Notes: generated by a model not told the origin, from the letters alone. A stretch of 64,000 bases of DNA from Atkinsonella hypoxylon (GCA_000729835.1 JFHB01000128.1:21481-85480); one strand, 5' to 3'. Positions 12,131 through 24,622 are shown, counted from the first letter of the stretch. Program-made: numbers and translations.

Positions 12131-12825
12131 TATTAAAAATAAGCTACCCTGTATAGCCTATTTTTATGCCTACTAGTTGCTCTATCACGTGACCCTTATT
12201 AGGTCTTGTTACGTTAATTTTTAGTAGAGATATCGTTGTTACTAGATGTAAACATCTAGATTTAACTAAGGCAAAGTTGCCTAACCTATAGTTAACTTTA
12301 ACTACGATTTTCTCTATAACTAGCAATAGTAGAAATTCAAGAAGTATACTATTTAAAAGCTAAGAATTAGGGCTATCTAATGGTATAATTGTTAGATAGG
12401 GTTGCTTATAAGGATTGCTTATTATTAGTGGAATTTGTTAAATTGTGCACGTAGGTATCTCGTTTGTATAGCCGTGAGTCGATTTTTTTGTTTTTATATA
12501 GTAAATCTTTTTGCAGAAATTATAAAGTAGCCTATAAGCCCCTTCTAGTGACTACAGCCCGCTGATATAGTTGGTAGGTCTATAAGGGACTGGAAAGATT
12601 TAAGATCCTACCCTCACTAAGTTCGTTACAGCGCTCTTAATATAAAGATACTACTATTACAGTTATCTATTGCCTCTACGTGATCTAGTACTATACACTA
12701 CAGCTTGATTTAGGCCGCTGCTGCTTCCACTACGTGATAATTGCTAGGAGCAATTACAGGTGCTAAATCTAAGAGACCACTACCCTCTTAGATATCTAGT
12801 CCTGTAATCCCTATTATTTTCAATA
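12131..12825 (+). repeat. Copia-1 3' LTR
   Basis: 695 bp, beginning TATT (TG changed to TA) and ending CAATA. The inner (left) end carries RIP-type changes that the 5' LTR lacks, and the outer (right) end is better preserved than the matching end of the 5' LTR. The next base starts gypsy-B interior sequence. Confidence 0.92.
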
Positions 12826-15800
12826 ACTAGTAAGTAGTCTATAATAATATTAATAGTGTAGCAGTTAGATTAAACTATTTTCTATAGCTTTTAAACACTC
12901 TATATAATTACAGCTACCTCTACTTTAGTTAATCTATAACGTTTCTCTAGGTTAATAGTATATCTTAAGAGAAAAAGAATTAGCTAAAGCTAGTTGCTTT
13001 TAATGTCTTTACTAGGTATACTGTAACTATTCTATTTACCTATAAGCTAGAAGATAAAGATCCTAAATCCTTCTTTATAAGCGTTAACTTTAAAGAATAA
13101 ATACTTACTAGAGTTATAGTGCTATAGAACAGTATTTTTATTAAGGTATACTTTTACCTCTTAGAATGCTTTCTTTTCCTTAGGTTTTAGTAAAAACGTT
13201 GCTTTTTAGGCTTTTTTTTAGTATATTAGTTTAGGTAGACTATTAGCTAAGCCTTTCTTATAAAGCTCTTACAGTAAAGTAGTCTTTTGTTCTTATAGTA
13301 AGTAAATTTATATATTAAACTATAGAATACTCTTCTATAAAAAGCTAGCTATACTAATAAAGGTCTTTAGATTTATAAGATCTACTAAAAACTTAAGCTT
13401 TTAAAAGGCTTTTAGCTTATTGTTTATATTAGTAATTCTATTACTATTAACAATAAAACCTAATAGCTAAATAGCTAAATAGCTTATAAATAACTTCTTT
13501 ATAGCTATTATTAACTTATTTTTCTCTAGAATTAATAAAACTATATTAAGATATATAAGGTAGTCCTTAGCTAAGTAAGAGAATACTATAATGTTATTAA
13601 TATAGATTTATATAAAATATTAATGCTTTTAAAATAATTAGTCTATATACTATTAAGTAAACGCTAGTGCGTTCTTAAAGCCTATAAGCGCTATATTTAA
13701 TGCTTTTAACCTTTATTTTAATATTACTACTATATAAGATTAATGCTCTTATTTTATAGAAAGCTAATAGAAAAACCCTAATATATTAAAGAGCAAAAAT
13801 ATCTTTTTACTATATATATCTACTATAATATCTAATTAATTTAGTAAGAGGTATATATTTAGCATTACTATACTGTTAAGTAGCTTTATATTAACTATAA
13901 CTTATCCTTTCCTTTCTATTAAGGTTTTAATCTACACTATAAAGGCTAAGTAAGCTATAGCTATTAGGTTGTTTAAATATAATATCTTTCTACTTAAATA
14001 TAGCTTATTATAAACCTTATCTAGCTTAGCTTTATCTTTAGCTCTTAGTAGGTAGATTTAGATAGGTTTTAGCTGCTTCTACTATCTATTTACTAAATCT
14101 ACTCTTATATACTAGTCTTTAGGTATAGAAATAATACCTCTATTATAATAAATATTATATTTATTTATTAAGTTAATAAGTTTAGCTGTAACGTTTAAGT
14201 TTAAGTTTTCTACCTTAACCTTATATTTATTATAGATATATAGTACATCCTTAGAACAAGAGATTCTATATATAAGGATGCTATTATTAACTTTCTTAAG
14301 GTTAAATTCTTTACTATTACCTTCTTTCTATAACTTATAATCTTCTATAAGCAATAAACTATTATTAGGTATAATATCCTTAGAAAAATATATATATAAA
14401 TTAAATAGGTTTATAATTATATAGTTAGCCTTAAGCTCTTTATTATACTAGAGATAAGCAATCTTCTAATTTTTCTAAATTATAACGAATTTATCTAAAT
14501 AGTTGTAAGCTACTATTTGTTTCTAGTTAGTTGTATTAAGCAATATATCTAGAATAAAGTTAGATTTTAAGTATATATAGTAGGCAGTAGCCTTCTTATT
14601 AGCTAGTACCTCCTTCTATTTAACTAGAATATATTTCTATAATTTTAGCGGAATTATTACAGCTTATACTACTGTTACATTCTAATGTAGAATCTTTAAA
14701 ATTAGCTAGAAGATACCTATTTCTATAACTATATTATAAATAGACCTAATAGTAGCCTTAGGGTAGATAAAATCGATTTTAACACTATAATTATAGAGGA
14801 AGGTTAAACCTAGAAGGAGCTTTAGTCTTAAGTTACTTATTACGTTAGCTATAACTGTAAAATAGCTAGTTATAGGTACGCTATATATAGATCTAGGGAT
14901 GTAGAAGTTAAATGTAGCTGTCTTAGAGATATAGAAGGATAACTGCACTCTAGTAACTAGTTTTAGCTCTATCTTTGCCTATTTTACATTCTAACTAAAC
15001 TAAGCTAACTATACTTTATTAATTAGCACTAAAGAGGTTTTAGTATTTAGGTAGATCTAATGTAATAGTCCCTTATTATAGAATTAAATAGAAATCTTTA
15101 GGAAGGAATTTAATTTTAAAATGCTAGATTTAACAATCTATAGCCTTATAACTGCTTTAACTACTTACTCTATTTAGATTCCCTATAAATCCTTTTAGTC
15201 TGCCTCTATTTAAACCTTTTTCTTTTATTTTTCTTTACTTTTAGCAAAATATACTTTAATAAAGTTAGATTCTAGGCTAGCTAGTAGCTCCTTAGCATTA
15301 ACTGTTTCTCCTTCTTCTACTAGCTAGTATCTACAGCTTTTAAGGTACTTCTTATAGTCTTCTTAGTTGAATTTGTCTTTAAATGTTGTTATATAGGCAT
15401 ATTCCTTGTTATTCTGTAGTAGGCTCTATCGTTAGAAACGTTAGAGCTGCTAAGGATACTGCAGCCCTAGCTAACAATCCTAGCCAGCCCCTAAATCCTA
15501 GTTCTACTAAGGCTGGGGTTGCTACCCTCTTAGCAGCTAATTCCCCTAGTTTTGCGGTAGGTATTAAGGTTAAGCACAATTATTCCAGTAATTTTTACAG
15601 AATAGAGGTCAGGACTAAAATTAACTGTTGCCCTTATTCTAGTTAGCCTAGTTACCTTAGGCTGCCTTATCGTTTTTAGAGTTCTTACTGTTAGATTTGC
15701 TTTAAGTGTAGTAGGCATTAGTACCTTCCTTATAGTCTCCTAATTTTTGTTGTTTTCCTAGTTCCCTAAGGCATTCTTATAGATCCTTAACCTTATTATC

Positions 15801-16710
15801 TACTATAGTAATATATATAGATCTTAGGTCTTTTACTGTTAAAATTAAGTATAGCTGTTATAATCCTAGGTATAGCTTATAATAGAGTCTTAAAAGGAGC
15901 TAAAGATTAGTAGTTTTACTATTTATATAAGTATATTAAAATACTCTAGAGGTAAATTCCCTAAATAATTTTTCTTTAATTATATCTTACTCTTTAAACT
16001 TAGCTAAATCTAGCTATATTGTTACATTTTAGATCTATATACTAAATTCTTTATAGATAGTAGTGTAAATAGAGTTTAAACTACTAAAAATAGCTGTTTT
16101 TTTATAGTAATCTAGATGCTGCTTATACTATATTAATGTATTCCCTTTAAAGAGAGTTTAGAGCTTAATATAAATAGCTTTCTAGGCATTAATTGCACTA
16201 TAGCTATAGTAGTCTTTAATAGCTTAGATCTATAGCTTTATATTGTAGAAAATAGTATACTTTCCTTTATATAAAATTAGCTTATAGATATTTCTATTGT
16301 TAAAGGGTTTAAAGTAACTAATATTAGTAATCTTCTATATAGAATCTATTTATTCCTTAGGGGTTTAGAACTATATATTGCCTTAGTTATTCTATTTCTA
16401 ACGTAGATCTAGCCTTTTATCCGCTAGATTTAGCTAGAGATTATTGTTTCTAATATAGTATAGTGCTTATTAATTTATATACTAATATTTAAAGTTACTA
16501 AATGCTTAATCCTAGTCTTTTTTAGTATCTTAGCTCTTTTTAGCTTTACTGTTGTAGTATTGCTCTAATAGATTCTTTAGAAATTACAGTAGCTTCTATT
16601 CTTTTAGAAAAGTACTAAAGTGTTTAAAGTATCTCTATATTATATAGTTTCCTTTACTTAAGGGTTACTTTTAACCTTACTTTTAGTTTTAGTTATCTTT
16701 TAGGGGTAAG
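12826..16710 (-). pseudogene. Gypsy-B gag C-part, protease, RT, RNase H (B-iii)
   Basis: Minus-strand gag-pol in one frame (first base of codons = 2 mod 3). The gag C-part lies at about 16710-15100. Protease: DTG has become NTK at 15047-15039, then an open stretch 14948-14706 ends with a GLTFLYNYSVKID motif like the flap/helix end of gypsy proteases. The RT catalytic box reads YINN (was YIDD) at 13604-13593. RNase H begins near 13200 and stops at the breakpoint. The distance from protease to RT is a multiple of three, so there are no indels. Gln/Trp positions have become stops throughout. Confidence 0.85.
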
Positions 16711-16857
16711 TGTTATGGACTCGAGCCTTAGGCTCGGGTCTTTCAGTAGAGGGAGGACAGCAGGAGAGGGACAGAGATCTATGTAGGTGAAGGGATAGGA
16801 GCGAGCCGCATTCGTCTAGGGGTTAGCTGGGCTTCACTAGGCCCTAGAGAGAGGACC
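16711..16857 (+). repeat. A-outer 5' LTR, left part
   Basis: The first 147 bp of the gypsy-A LTR, almost free of RIP changes. It holds an inverted repeat: GACTCGAGCC at 16718-16727, a TTA loop, then GGCTCGGGTC at 16731-16740. It ends with GGACC, the target duplicated when A-inner inserted. Confidence 0.93.
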
Positions 16858-17182
16858 TATTATGGACTCGAGCCTTAGGCTCGGGTCTTTCAGTAGAGGG
16901 AGAACAGCAAGAGAGGGACAGAGATCTATATAGGTAAAGGAATAGGAGTAAGCTGCATTTGTTTAGAGGTTAGCTAGACTTCACTAGGCTCTAGAGAGAG
17001 AACCTTAGCTATAGAGTATATACTAAAAGGGGCTCTTAAGGGGATAGACCTACCTCTAAATATATAGTATAAAGGTATAAAGAGGCTTTTAGTTCCTTCT
17101 CTCTCTTTCTCCTTTTCCCTCTATAATTATAGTTCTTATTATAGACGCTAGTTAGCAGTAGCTACTAAGTTAGTCTATTATA
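16858..17182 (+). repeat. A-inner 5' LTR
   Basis: 325 bp, starting TATTATGG and ending TATTATA (CATTACA in intact copies). The 11-mer ATAATTATAGT lies at 17123-17133, and its reverse complement lies just after the LTR at 17184-17194. Confidence 0.92.
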
Positions 17183-17183
17183 T

Positions 17184-17194
17184 ACTATAATTAT
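17184..17194 (+). other. Possible self-priming site of gypsy-A
   Basis: One base after the 5' LTR is ACTATAATTAT, where a primer-binding site belongs. It has no TGG start and no tRNA match that I recognise. It is the exact reverse complement of 11 bases inside the LTR (17123-17133), which lie about 50-55 bp after a TATATAG. The same arrangement holds in A-outer (25130-25140 with 25069-25079) and A3 (39709-39719 with 39648-39658). Tf1-type elements prime in this manner with the first 11 bases of their own RNA. The 8-bp palindromic core weakens the argument. Confidence 0.45.
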
Positions 17195-17197
17195 TCT

Positions 17198-18500
17198 ATA
17201 GATAAAACACTAGCAAGAATAATATTGTTTAGTTATAGCAATAAGGGCTTAGCTAGCTAGCTTAAGCACCCTTTTAACCTCTATAGAGAGGTAGAGGAAG
17301 ATACAGTAGAAATTAGCTAAAAAGCAGTAGAAATTATAGTACTTTATAAATTAGTTAAGAGCTAATCCCTATAGATAAAGGAACTATAACGCTTTATAAT
17401 AGACTATATATAGAAAAAGAAGTAGCTTTAAGCTGCAGTAAGCTAGTAGCTAGAGGAACTTAAATAGAAGTCTCTACCTATAGTAAACCCTTATAATAGA
17501 AATAAATAGAGCTTTTAGGCCTAGTAAATAGTAATTACCTAAAAGCTTTAAGCTAATAGTGCCTTTATAGGTATAATATAGAACTAGTAGTACTATCTAT
17601 ACTAAAGCTTATTGCCTAAGGTTTAGTAAAGAGTAGCTGCCTATTATAAAGTAGGTAAAGTAAAGGGATATAATATATAGAGGTTCCTTAATTACTTAGA
17701 ATTAGTCTTTATAGATCCTTATTAGTAAAACTAGGCCTTAATTAAGCTTAATTAGCTTTAATAGAGTAATAATAAGTAGTTTATAGAATTCTATATTTAT
17801 TTTAAGGAGAAAATTACGCTAGTAAAAGAGGCTAACTAGAATAATAGTATAAAGTTAGCTAAGTTATAGACAGCACTTAATAAGGAAATAAAGAATTATA
17901 GTATAAAAAGAGATATCCCTTATTATAACTACCTTTAAGCAGTAAAGTGCTACTATAGTATTATACTAAACCTTAAGTTATATTATATTAAGGAATAATA
18001 CTAGCTAAAATGTAGCTCTAGCTCTAAAGGGCCCTAGAATAGTAATACTAAAATAACTAAAGTTAACGCTATAGAAACCTAATAGAGATAGAAAAGAGGT
18101 ATAAAGAAATCTAGAGTAAGATAACTAAATAAGAATACTTTATAAGTAAAGTAAATATTTAAGGCTAAACTTAAAAAACACTACTAAAAGAGGTAATACC
18201 TTTAGTGTAAGTTATTTTAATACTATATTTAAGGATATAGATAGTAATTAGTAGAACGTAAGCTAGAGTTAACTAGTATATAAGCAGTAGCAATAGATAA
18301 TATACAGAAGAAGAACTCTAATAAGTTAGAAAAAGGCTTACCTTTAGCCTTAAGCTTAATATAGAGGTAAAAGTAATATAAATAATATAACAACCCTTAC
18401 TTAATAGGTAGCTAAAAGAAGAATATAGAGAAATAACTAAGAAAATAGATATATTACTGTTCTTTATCTCTATACTCTTTAACTAACTATTGTTCTATAA
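17198..18500 (+). pseudogene. Gypsy-A gag (A-inner)
   Basis: Capsid/nucleocapsid polyprotein of about 430 codons (codon starts = 2 mod 3); the start is uncertain. Near the end a zinc knuckle of the CX2CX4HX4C pattern lies at 18197-18238, but the first Cys, the His and the last Cys have become Tyr by single G-to-A or C-to-T changes. A-outer still has the His at the same place. A Lys-rich tail follows. Pol begins in the -1 frame near the end. Confidence 0.82.
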
Positions 18501-21500
18501 TATATAAATAGATAGTAGGTATAACTACTTTACTGCAATAAGTAAGAGTTTAGTGTAATACTTTAGCCTAAAGTAAATTCTATTGCTATATAAAAGAATA
18601 GTATAAATAGTAGTAAAGGTTAAACAGTAGTTCTATAATAGCTACTAAAGAAGCGCCTTAATTATTTCTTTAGTTTACTTATAGGTAGATATTAACAGCT
18701 AGGTCTTTCTAGTAGTAGCCTATATAATTCTAGGCTTAACCTAAGATTATATCTTTAAAAGCCTATAGTTAGCCTATAATAGAATTGTTCTTAACGCTAC
18801 TAGCTAGAGCCTATTAGTAGGTAAAGCTAAGGGCCTTATAATCTAAGCAGTAGAAGCTTAGAGCGTTAAGGACTTAATAAGACTAATGTTAGTAGCAGTT
18901 TATAGTGCTTTAATAAAATAAAGTAAAAGCTAAGAGGTTGCTATATATTTTATTGCTATAAGCCTTTAGGAAATTACCTCTATATTATTGTTATAAATAT
19001 CCCTAAAAGGCTTTAATCTACTAATACTGCTACTTAAATTAAAGAACTTTTATAATCTTTTTAAAGAAAAGAAGGCCTAAGGCCTTCTGCTGTATAGAGA
19101 GAGGCTAGATTACTATATTAGGCTAAAACAGTAGCTAAATAGCTCTTTACTGTTACTACTGTAGGCTTTACTATATAATATACTATAGAACTATTTATTA
19201 GAAATTAAGAGGTAAATAATAAACCTAATAGATAAAGAATAGATTTAAGCTAGCTTCTCTTTAGCAGTAGTATCTATTCTTTTAGCTAAAAAGTTAAGTA
19301 AAGAATAGTAATTCTATATTAATTATTAAGCCTTTAATAAGATTATAGAATAGAACTATTACCTACTTCTCTTAATAAAGGAAACACTTAGGTTATTATT
19401 AAAGGTATATTAGTTTACTAAACTAAATATATAGTTAGCTTTCTATAGAATCTAGATAGTAAACAATAAGGAGCACCTTATAGCGTTTTACACCTAGTTT
19501 AGCCTCTTTAAATAGCTAGTTTGCCCCTTTAGGTTAGTAAAGGCTTTAGCTATATTCTAATAATATATTAATAGTGCACTAGAAGAGGCCCTTAGAGATT
19601 ATATAACTACTTATCTAGATAACGTCCTTATTTACACTAAAGGTTCTAGGAAAGACTATATATATAAGGTATAAAGAATACTAGAAAAGTTATAGTTAGT
19701 AAAGCTACACTTAGATCTTAAGAAATACTACTTTATTATAACTAAAGTTAAATACCTTAGCTTTATAGTTATAGTAAAAAGGGAGATATATTTAGATTTA
19801 AAGAAGATTATAGCTATTTAGAAGTAGTAAGCTTCTACTAGATTATAAGGAGTATAAAGCTTCCTTAAATTTATAAACTTTTACTGTAACTTTATATTAA
19901 ATTTCTTAAATATTATAGAGCCTTTAGTTAGCTTAATAAAGAAAGGAGTTTTATTCTAGTAAATAAAGGAATATAAGAGGTTATTTATAAGGCTTAAGAA
20001 GGCTTTTACTTTATACTTAGTTTTAGCCTAGTAGAACCCTAAGAAGAATATAGTAGTAAAGGCTAATTACTTAAAAAAGGCCCTTAGTAGCTATTTATCC
20101 TAATATAATAAAGCTAGCGTACTGCAGCCTATAGTATACTATTTAGCTAGGTTATCTCTAGCTTAATGTAACTATACTATTTATAATAAAGAGCTTTTAG
20201 CAATAATATCTTACCTTAAAGCTTAAGCAGTAAAGTTATAAGAAGTAGTATACCCCTTTATAATCCTTATAGACTATAAGAATCTAGAATACTTTATATC
20301 TTTATAAGAGATCTTTAAGCGCTAAGCTAAGTAAATAGAGCTTCTCTCTCTCTTTAACTACTACTTATAATACTGCTTAAGGCTATAGGTAGAGTAACTA
20401 AATATATTATTATAATAAGAGCAGAATTAAGATAGAGTAACACTGTAAATAGGCTAGGTTCTTTAGCCTCTCTCTATTAGCTGCCTAAGCGCTCTCTATA
20501 GAGATAAAAAGAAGAAGGAAGTTATAGAGAATATTAAAGTAAAAATAGCTAGTAAAGTAACGCTAGAAAGTTAACTAACTATAGCTTTATAGGTGCTAGC
20601 TAGAATAATACTGTTTTTAGATAAACACTTATAGAGCCTATAGAACTAAAGAGTGTAAAAAGACTTAGTATACCTAATAAGGTTAAATATAGTCTAGAAG
20701 GGGGAAAGAAGGTTTCTATTAAAGGTAAAGATATAAGAATAGATTGTAAACTGCACCCTTAATATATAAGAAGCGTTAGTTTACTAGAGCTGCCTTTAGG
20801 TCCTTAAGTATAAGCTATTAACTACTATACTAATATATAGAATATATAAGTTGCTAATATTAGGCTACCTAGGATAAAATACTACGTTTTAGGCATTAAT
20901 ATACAACTATTACTAGAATAGGCTGTTCTAAGATATTGCTTAATATATTTAAAACTGCTACTATTACAGTAGCTAAAAGAGTAAGAGGTTGCAGTAAGGC
21001 CTCTTACAACCTATTCTAGCGCTAAATAGGTATTAGTTATAGATCTCTATAGATTTTATAATAGATTTACTAGCGCTAAACTAGGCTATACTCTCTTACT
21101 TAATAGTTATTACTAATTAACTTTTAAAGTATATATAGTTAAAGGTAATAACCTCTATAAAAGTAAAGGAATATATCTAGTAGTTTAAGCATTATTAGTA
21201 GTAGTTTTATAGGTTTCTAAGATAAATTATCTCTAACTATAGTTTAGATTAGTTAAGCACCTTTTAGACTACCCTTTATTGCCTTATTAGAATTAAATAA
21301 TTACTATTTATATTCTATTACTTATAGATAAACAGTAAAATAGAGAGAGTTAATTAAGAAGTATAAGCAATTCTATAAGTTATAGTTGCCTTTTTGTAGT
21401 TTAACTAGCCTAAATATCTCCTTATATATTAGCTAGCTATTAATAATAGAAATTCCTTAGTAACTAGTATAAGTTTAAACTAAGCAATATATAGGTATAA

Positions 21501-22240
21501 TATAGACTTTATCTAAAAGCTTATAAATAAAAAGAAGTTCTAAGTCTTGCAAAAGAGATAGGCTTTAGTATTTCTTAAATAGCTATAAAAAGGTATAAAT
21601 ATTGCTTAAGCTGTAATTAACTTTACTTAATAGAGGTAGTAAGAGTAGTTAAATAGAAACTATAGGTTAATAGAATAGTATAAGGTAAAGAACTTAGTTT
21701 AGCTAATGCTTTATTATATTAAGATAAACTACTTAAGTTAGAAGCTTAATTAGGTTATAGTAAAGTATATAGTTATAGGTATACTAACACCTTTAACTAT
21801 AAAGTTAGATATTTTACTAGAAATTTACCTAGTCTTCTATATTAATCTTATTAAGTAAGCAGTAATAAACTCTTTACCTTTCTAGCAATTAGTAAACTTA
21901 AGGCCTAGTCTTAAGCTAACTATAATAGATATTAACTTATCCCTTAAGAAGTATAGAGTAAAGGAAATTCTAGCTATAAAAAACACTTTAAGCTAAGAGA
22001 GACACTATTAAGTACTTATTAAGTAGATAGAGTTTATTTAACCTATATAGAAACTACTAAAGAACTTCCTTAATATAGAGGCACTAGATTAATTTAAGTT
22101 ATAGTAAAAAGACACTTAATTTAATAATAAGCTTAATAAAAGTATAGTAAAATTTTATATAAACTTTAATAATAACTTAGTAATCTTTAACTAAAAATAA
22201 AGAAAAATAAACTCTCCTTTATAGAGGCCTATATAATTAT
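18440..22240 (+). pseudogene. Gypsy-A pol with chromodomain (A-inner)
   Basis: One frame (codon starts = 1 mod 3, that is -1 relative to gag) of about 1,260 codons. Protease active site IDSG reads IDSR at 18508-18519. RT box YLDN (was YLDD) at 19612-19623. RNase H with DYKNLEYF near 20273. Integrase core with an IDF first Asp kept at 21052-21054 and a QINSKIERVNQ motif near 21330, where QTDG is usual. Chromodomain-like end at about 22003-22110. This domain makes the family a chromovirus-type gypsy, whose chromodomain can steer integration to heterochromatin. Gln/Trp stops are frequent. Confidence 0.88.
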
Positions 22241-22269
22241 TATAAAAAAATAAAAAAATAAAAAAATAA

Positions 22270-23870
22270 AAGAAATTTCTTAATAAGTAGTAAAGAGGCA
22301 GTAGTACTTATAGTGTAGAGGTATAACTACCTAAAAGGCACCTTATTGCTCTTTAAGTAGTTATAAAATAGAAGCTAGAGAAGCTATATAGTGCCCCTAG
22401 AGTAGTGTAAGAGCTAGAGCTAGAATAGTAGCACTAATAGAAGGTATAGAGGCTAGAGTAAGTAAGAATATAACTAGTGCTTTAGATTAAGGCTCTACCT
22501 TAGTAGGTATAGGTAAGAATATAATGTTTTAAATAGCTTAGCGCTTTAAGCGTAAAGGTATAGTCTTTAGAGAGAAGAAAATAAAGAGAGAGAAGGTAAA
22601 GAGAGCAATAGACTAAGTTAAGGTTATACACTTTAGAAATATAGACAGCAATTAGCGCTATAAGTAGTTTAAGCTTTTAAGCTCTACCTAAAGGTAGATA
22701 TATTTCTAGTATATTACTTTAAGGTTATTCTATAAGAGTAAAGGGATAATATATAGCAGTAAAGAAGCCTTATATAGCAGTAAAGAAGCAGTAGTAGTAA
22801 AGGTTAGCAGTATATAATAAGGTATAGGTATAAGTAGCAGCAATAAGGAGAGTATAGTAATAGTAGTAGTAGTAGTAAGTATAAAGAGAGATAAGAAGTT
22901 ATTATTAATATCTATAGAGATATACTTATACTTATTAGGGTTAAACTTATTATTCTTTAGAACAATAAAGGCTATAGTGCTCTTATAGTTAGTAAAGGGA
23001 GAGAGAGTAGGTATAGAAAAACAGCTAGTTTAGGTTATATAGTAAGAAAGAGAAGAGAGTATAACCTCTTTCTCTATATAATTAGTAGTAAGTATATCCT
23101 TAAGAATAAAGTTATAGTAGTTATATATATTTAAAAATTTATATATAAGGATTATATAGTAAAAGAGCTAGCTAGTATAAAGGGGGATTAAAGCAGACTT
23201 AACTATAAAACCTTAGTTAGTAAGTTTCTACATTTAGGTAAAGTAATGCTATAGGTAAGAATGCCTAGTAAAGAGGCTAGGATTCTAAATATAACCTTAA
23301 TACCTCTATATATACAGTTAGTATTCCCTCCCTTAGCTAGAATAACAATTATATAAGCTCTTCTTATAAAGGTTATTATAGTATAGTATATAGATATCCT
23401 TAAGAATATTGCTGTTAAATAGCTCTAAGTTATTTAAGTTTCTTTATATAAGGAAACTGTAGATATAGCAGTAATAAAGAACTAATAGCACTATAGAAGC
23501 AGGAGCAGTAAGGGCACTAGCACTAGCAATATAACCGCTAAAGTTCTAGATATACTTCTAGTTAGTAAAGAGATAAGCTATATATAAGCAAAAGAGCAGT
23601 ATACTTTAGGCTAATAAGATAATATTTTGTAATTTTAATTAGTAAGCTACTAGTAGTTAGATAAATTCTATTTAGATATATTAAAAAGAGATTCTTTTAT
23701 ATTAAAAGGAGCAGTAGTAGCTATATAGTAAAGTAAGGGATTTTAGGAAACTACAATAGAATTATTTAGTTATAATATAGAGGTAAAATAAGATATAAAG
23801 GAGAAAGAAAAAGATAAAGAAGAGAAAAAAGAAATTATTTATTTTTATATTAGAAATAGCTAAAGGCTAG
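22270..23870 (+). pseudogene. Uncharacterised 3' coding block of gypsy-A (A-inner)
   Basis: Counterpart of 3240-4780. The first part is open with codon starts = 0 mod 3 (EAREAI from 22371); the second part = 2 mod 3 (ETTIELFSYN from 23747), a -1 step as in the other three copies. The A/T tract in front is longer here, so the block stands in a different frame relative to pol than in A-outer and A3. No family recognised. Confidence 0.5.
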
Positions 23871-23879
23871 CTACTAGTT

Positions 23880-24620
23880 TATTATACGCTAAAGGGATAA
23901 TAATAATAATAACTATTTACACTCTACTAGCTATTAGTTTATTATGCACTAAGAGAATAACACTAATAATAACTGTTTACGCTCTATACCCCTAATAACA
24001 CCCCTTATATATAGATAGGTTATATACATCTAATAACTGTTTATAACAGCAATAAGGATAAAAGAGAGAGAGTGCCTCCTAGTTAATAAGAGGGATTATT
24101 ACGTAATAATTGCTCTAAATATAAGAAGACCTAAGGATATAGGCAGTTTACGCACTAATAACACTAGTATTACAGCTAGCGCCTATATAATAGGCAGATA
24201 ATTAATAGCTATATATAGAGGATTATAAGGCAAAGAGAGGCAGAGGGTTAATAGACCCTAGAAGGGTACAATTAAGGGGGAGAGCGTAATTAACCTATTA
24301 TAGTGCAGCTAATAGGTTAGTTAGTAGAGTAGTTAACAGCTGTTGCTAAGGTACTATAGGCAATTAGAGGGAAGGGAGGTAGAGCAGACGTTTATTTATA
24401 TATTAGCTCTACAACGCTACGCTAACAACAAATAGTGCATTAGTGCAGCAATAGAATAGCTAAAGTAAAGCGCCTAAAGGCAAACGTTATACCTCTATCT
24501 TTTTATAAGTAAACAATAGAGAAATATAAAGAGAGAATAGATAGAGAGTTAGCTGCTATCTATAGTACCTACTATAGATAACAAAAGGGATTATTATAGA
24601 GCCTAGAAGGAGAAAGAGAG
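23880..24620 (+). other. Gypsy-A 3' non-coding region and polypurine tract (A-inner)
   Basis: About 740 bp without a convincing frame between the 3' block and the 3' LTR. It holds subterminal sequence shared by the complete copies. The last 15 bp, about 24606-24620, are all purines and form the polypurine tract, followed by TA and the LTR. Confidence 0.6.
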
Positions 24621-24622
24621 TA

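Larger units (their letters stand above)
4966..12825 (+). mobile_element. Copia-1, full-length Ty1/copia retrotransposon
   Basis: A 7,860-bp element with two 695-bp LTRs, a priming site, a polypurine tract and a single gag-pol frame in copia order (gag, protease, integrase, RT, RNase H). It is the least RIP-damaged large element here. The LTRs start TGTT (5') and TATT (3', by G-to-A) and end AATA. The flanking 5-mers do not match: AACAG at 4961-4965 and ACTAG at 12826-12830. The left flank is gypsy-A and the right flank is the interior of gypsy-B, so the element probably sits on a recombination breakpoint. A solo LTR of this family lies at 38574-39268. Confidence 0.93.

Noticed and set aside
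15383..15646. Plus-strand 87-residue frame and the minus-strand frame 15530-15718
   Set aside because: Both are out of phase with the gypsy-B gag-pol frame that runs through this place in step with protease and RT.
16711..17182. Tandem LTR array at 16711 and 16858
   Set aside because: The missing half of the first LTR is found at 24953-25128 behind a duplicated GGACC, so this is nesting and not a tandem repeat.
22270..23870. Minus-strand gene in the 3' block of gypsy-A
   Set aside because: Several minus-strand frames are low in stops, as expected from the purine-rich plus strand, so none stands out. The plus-strand reading is preferred but not proven.
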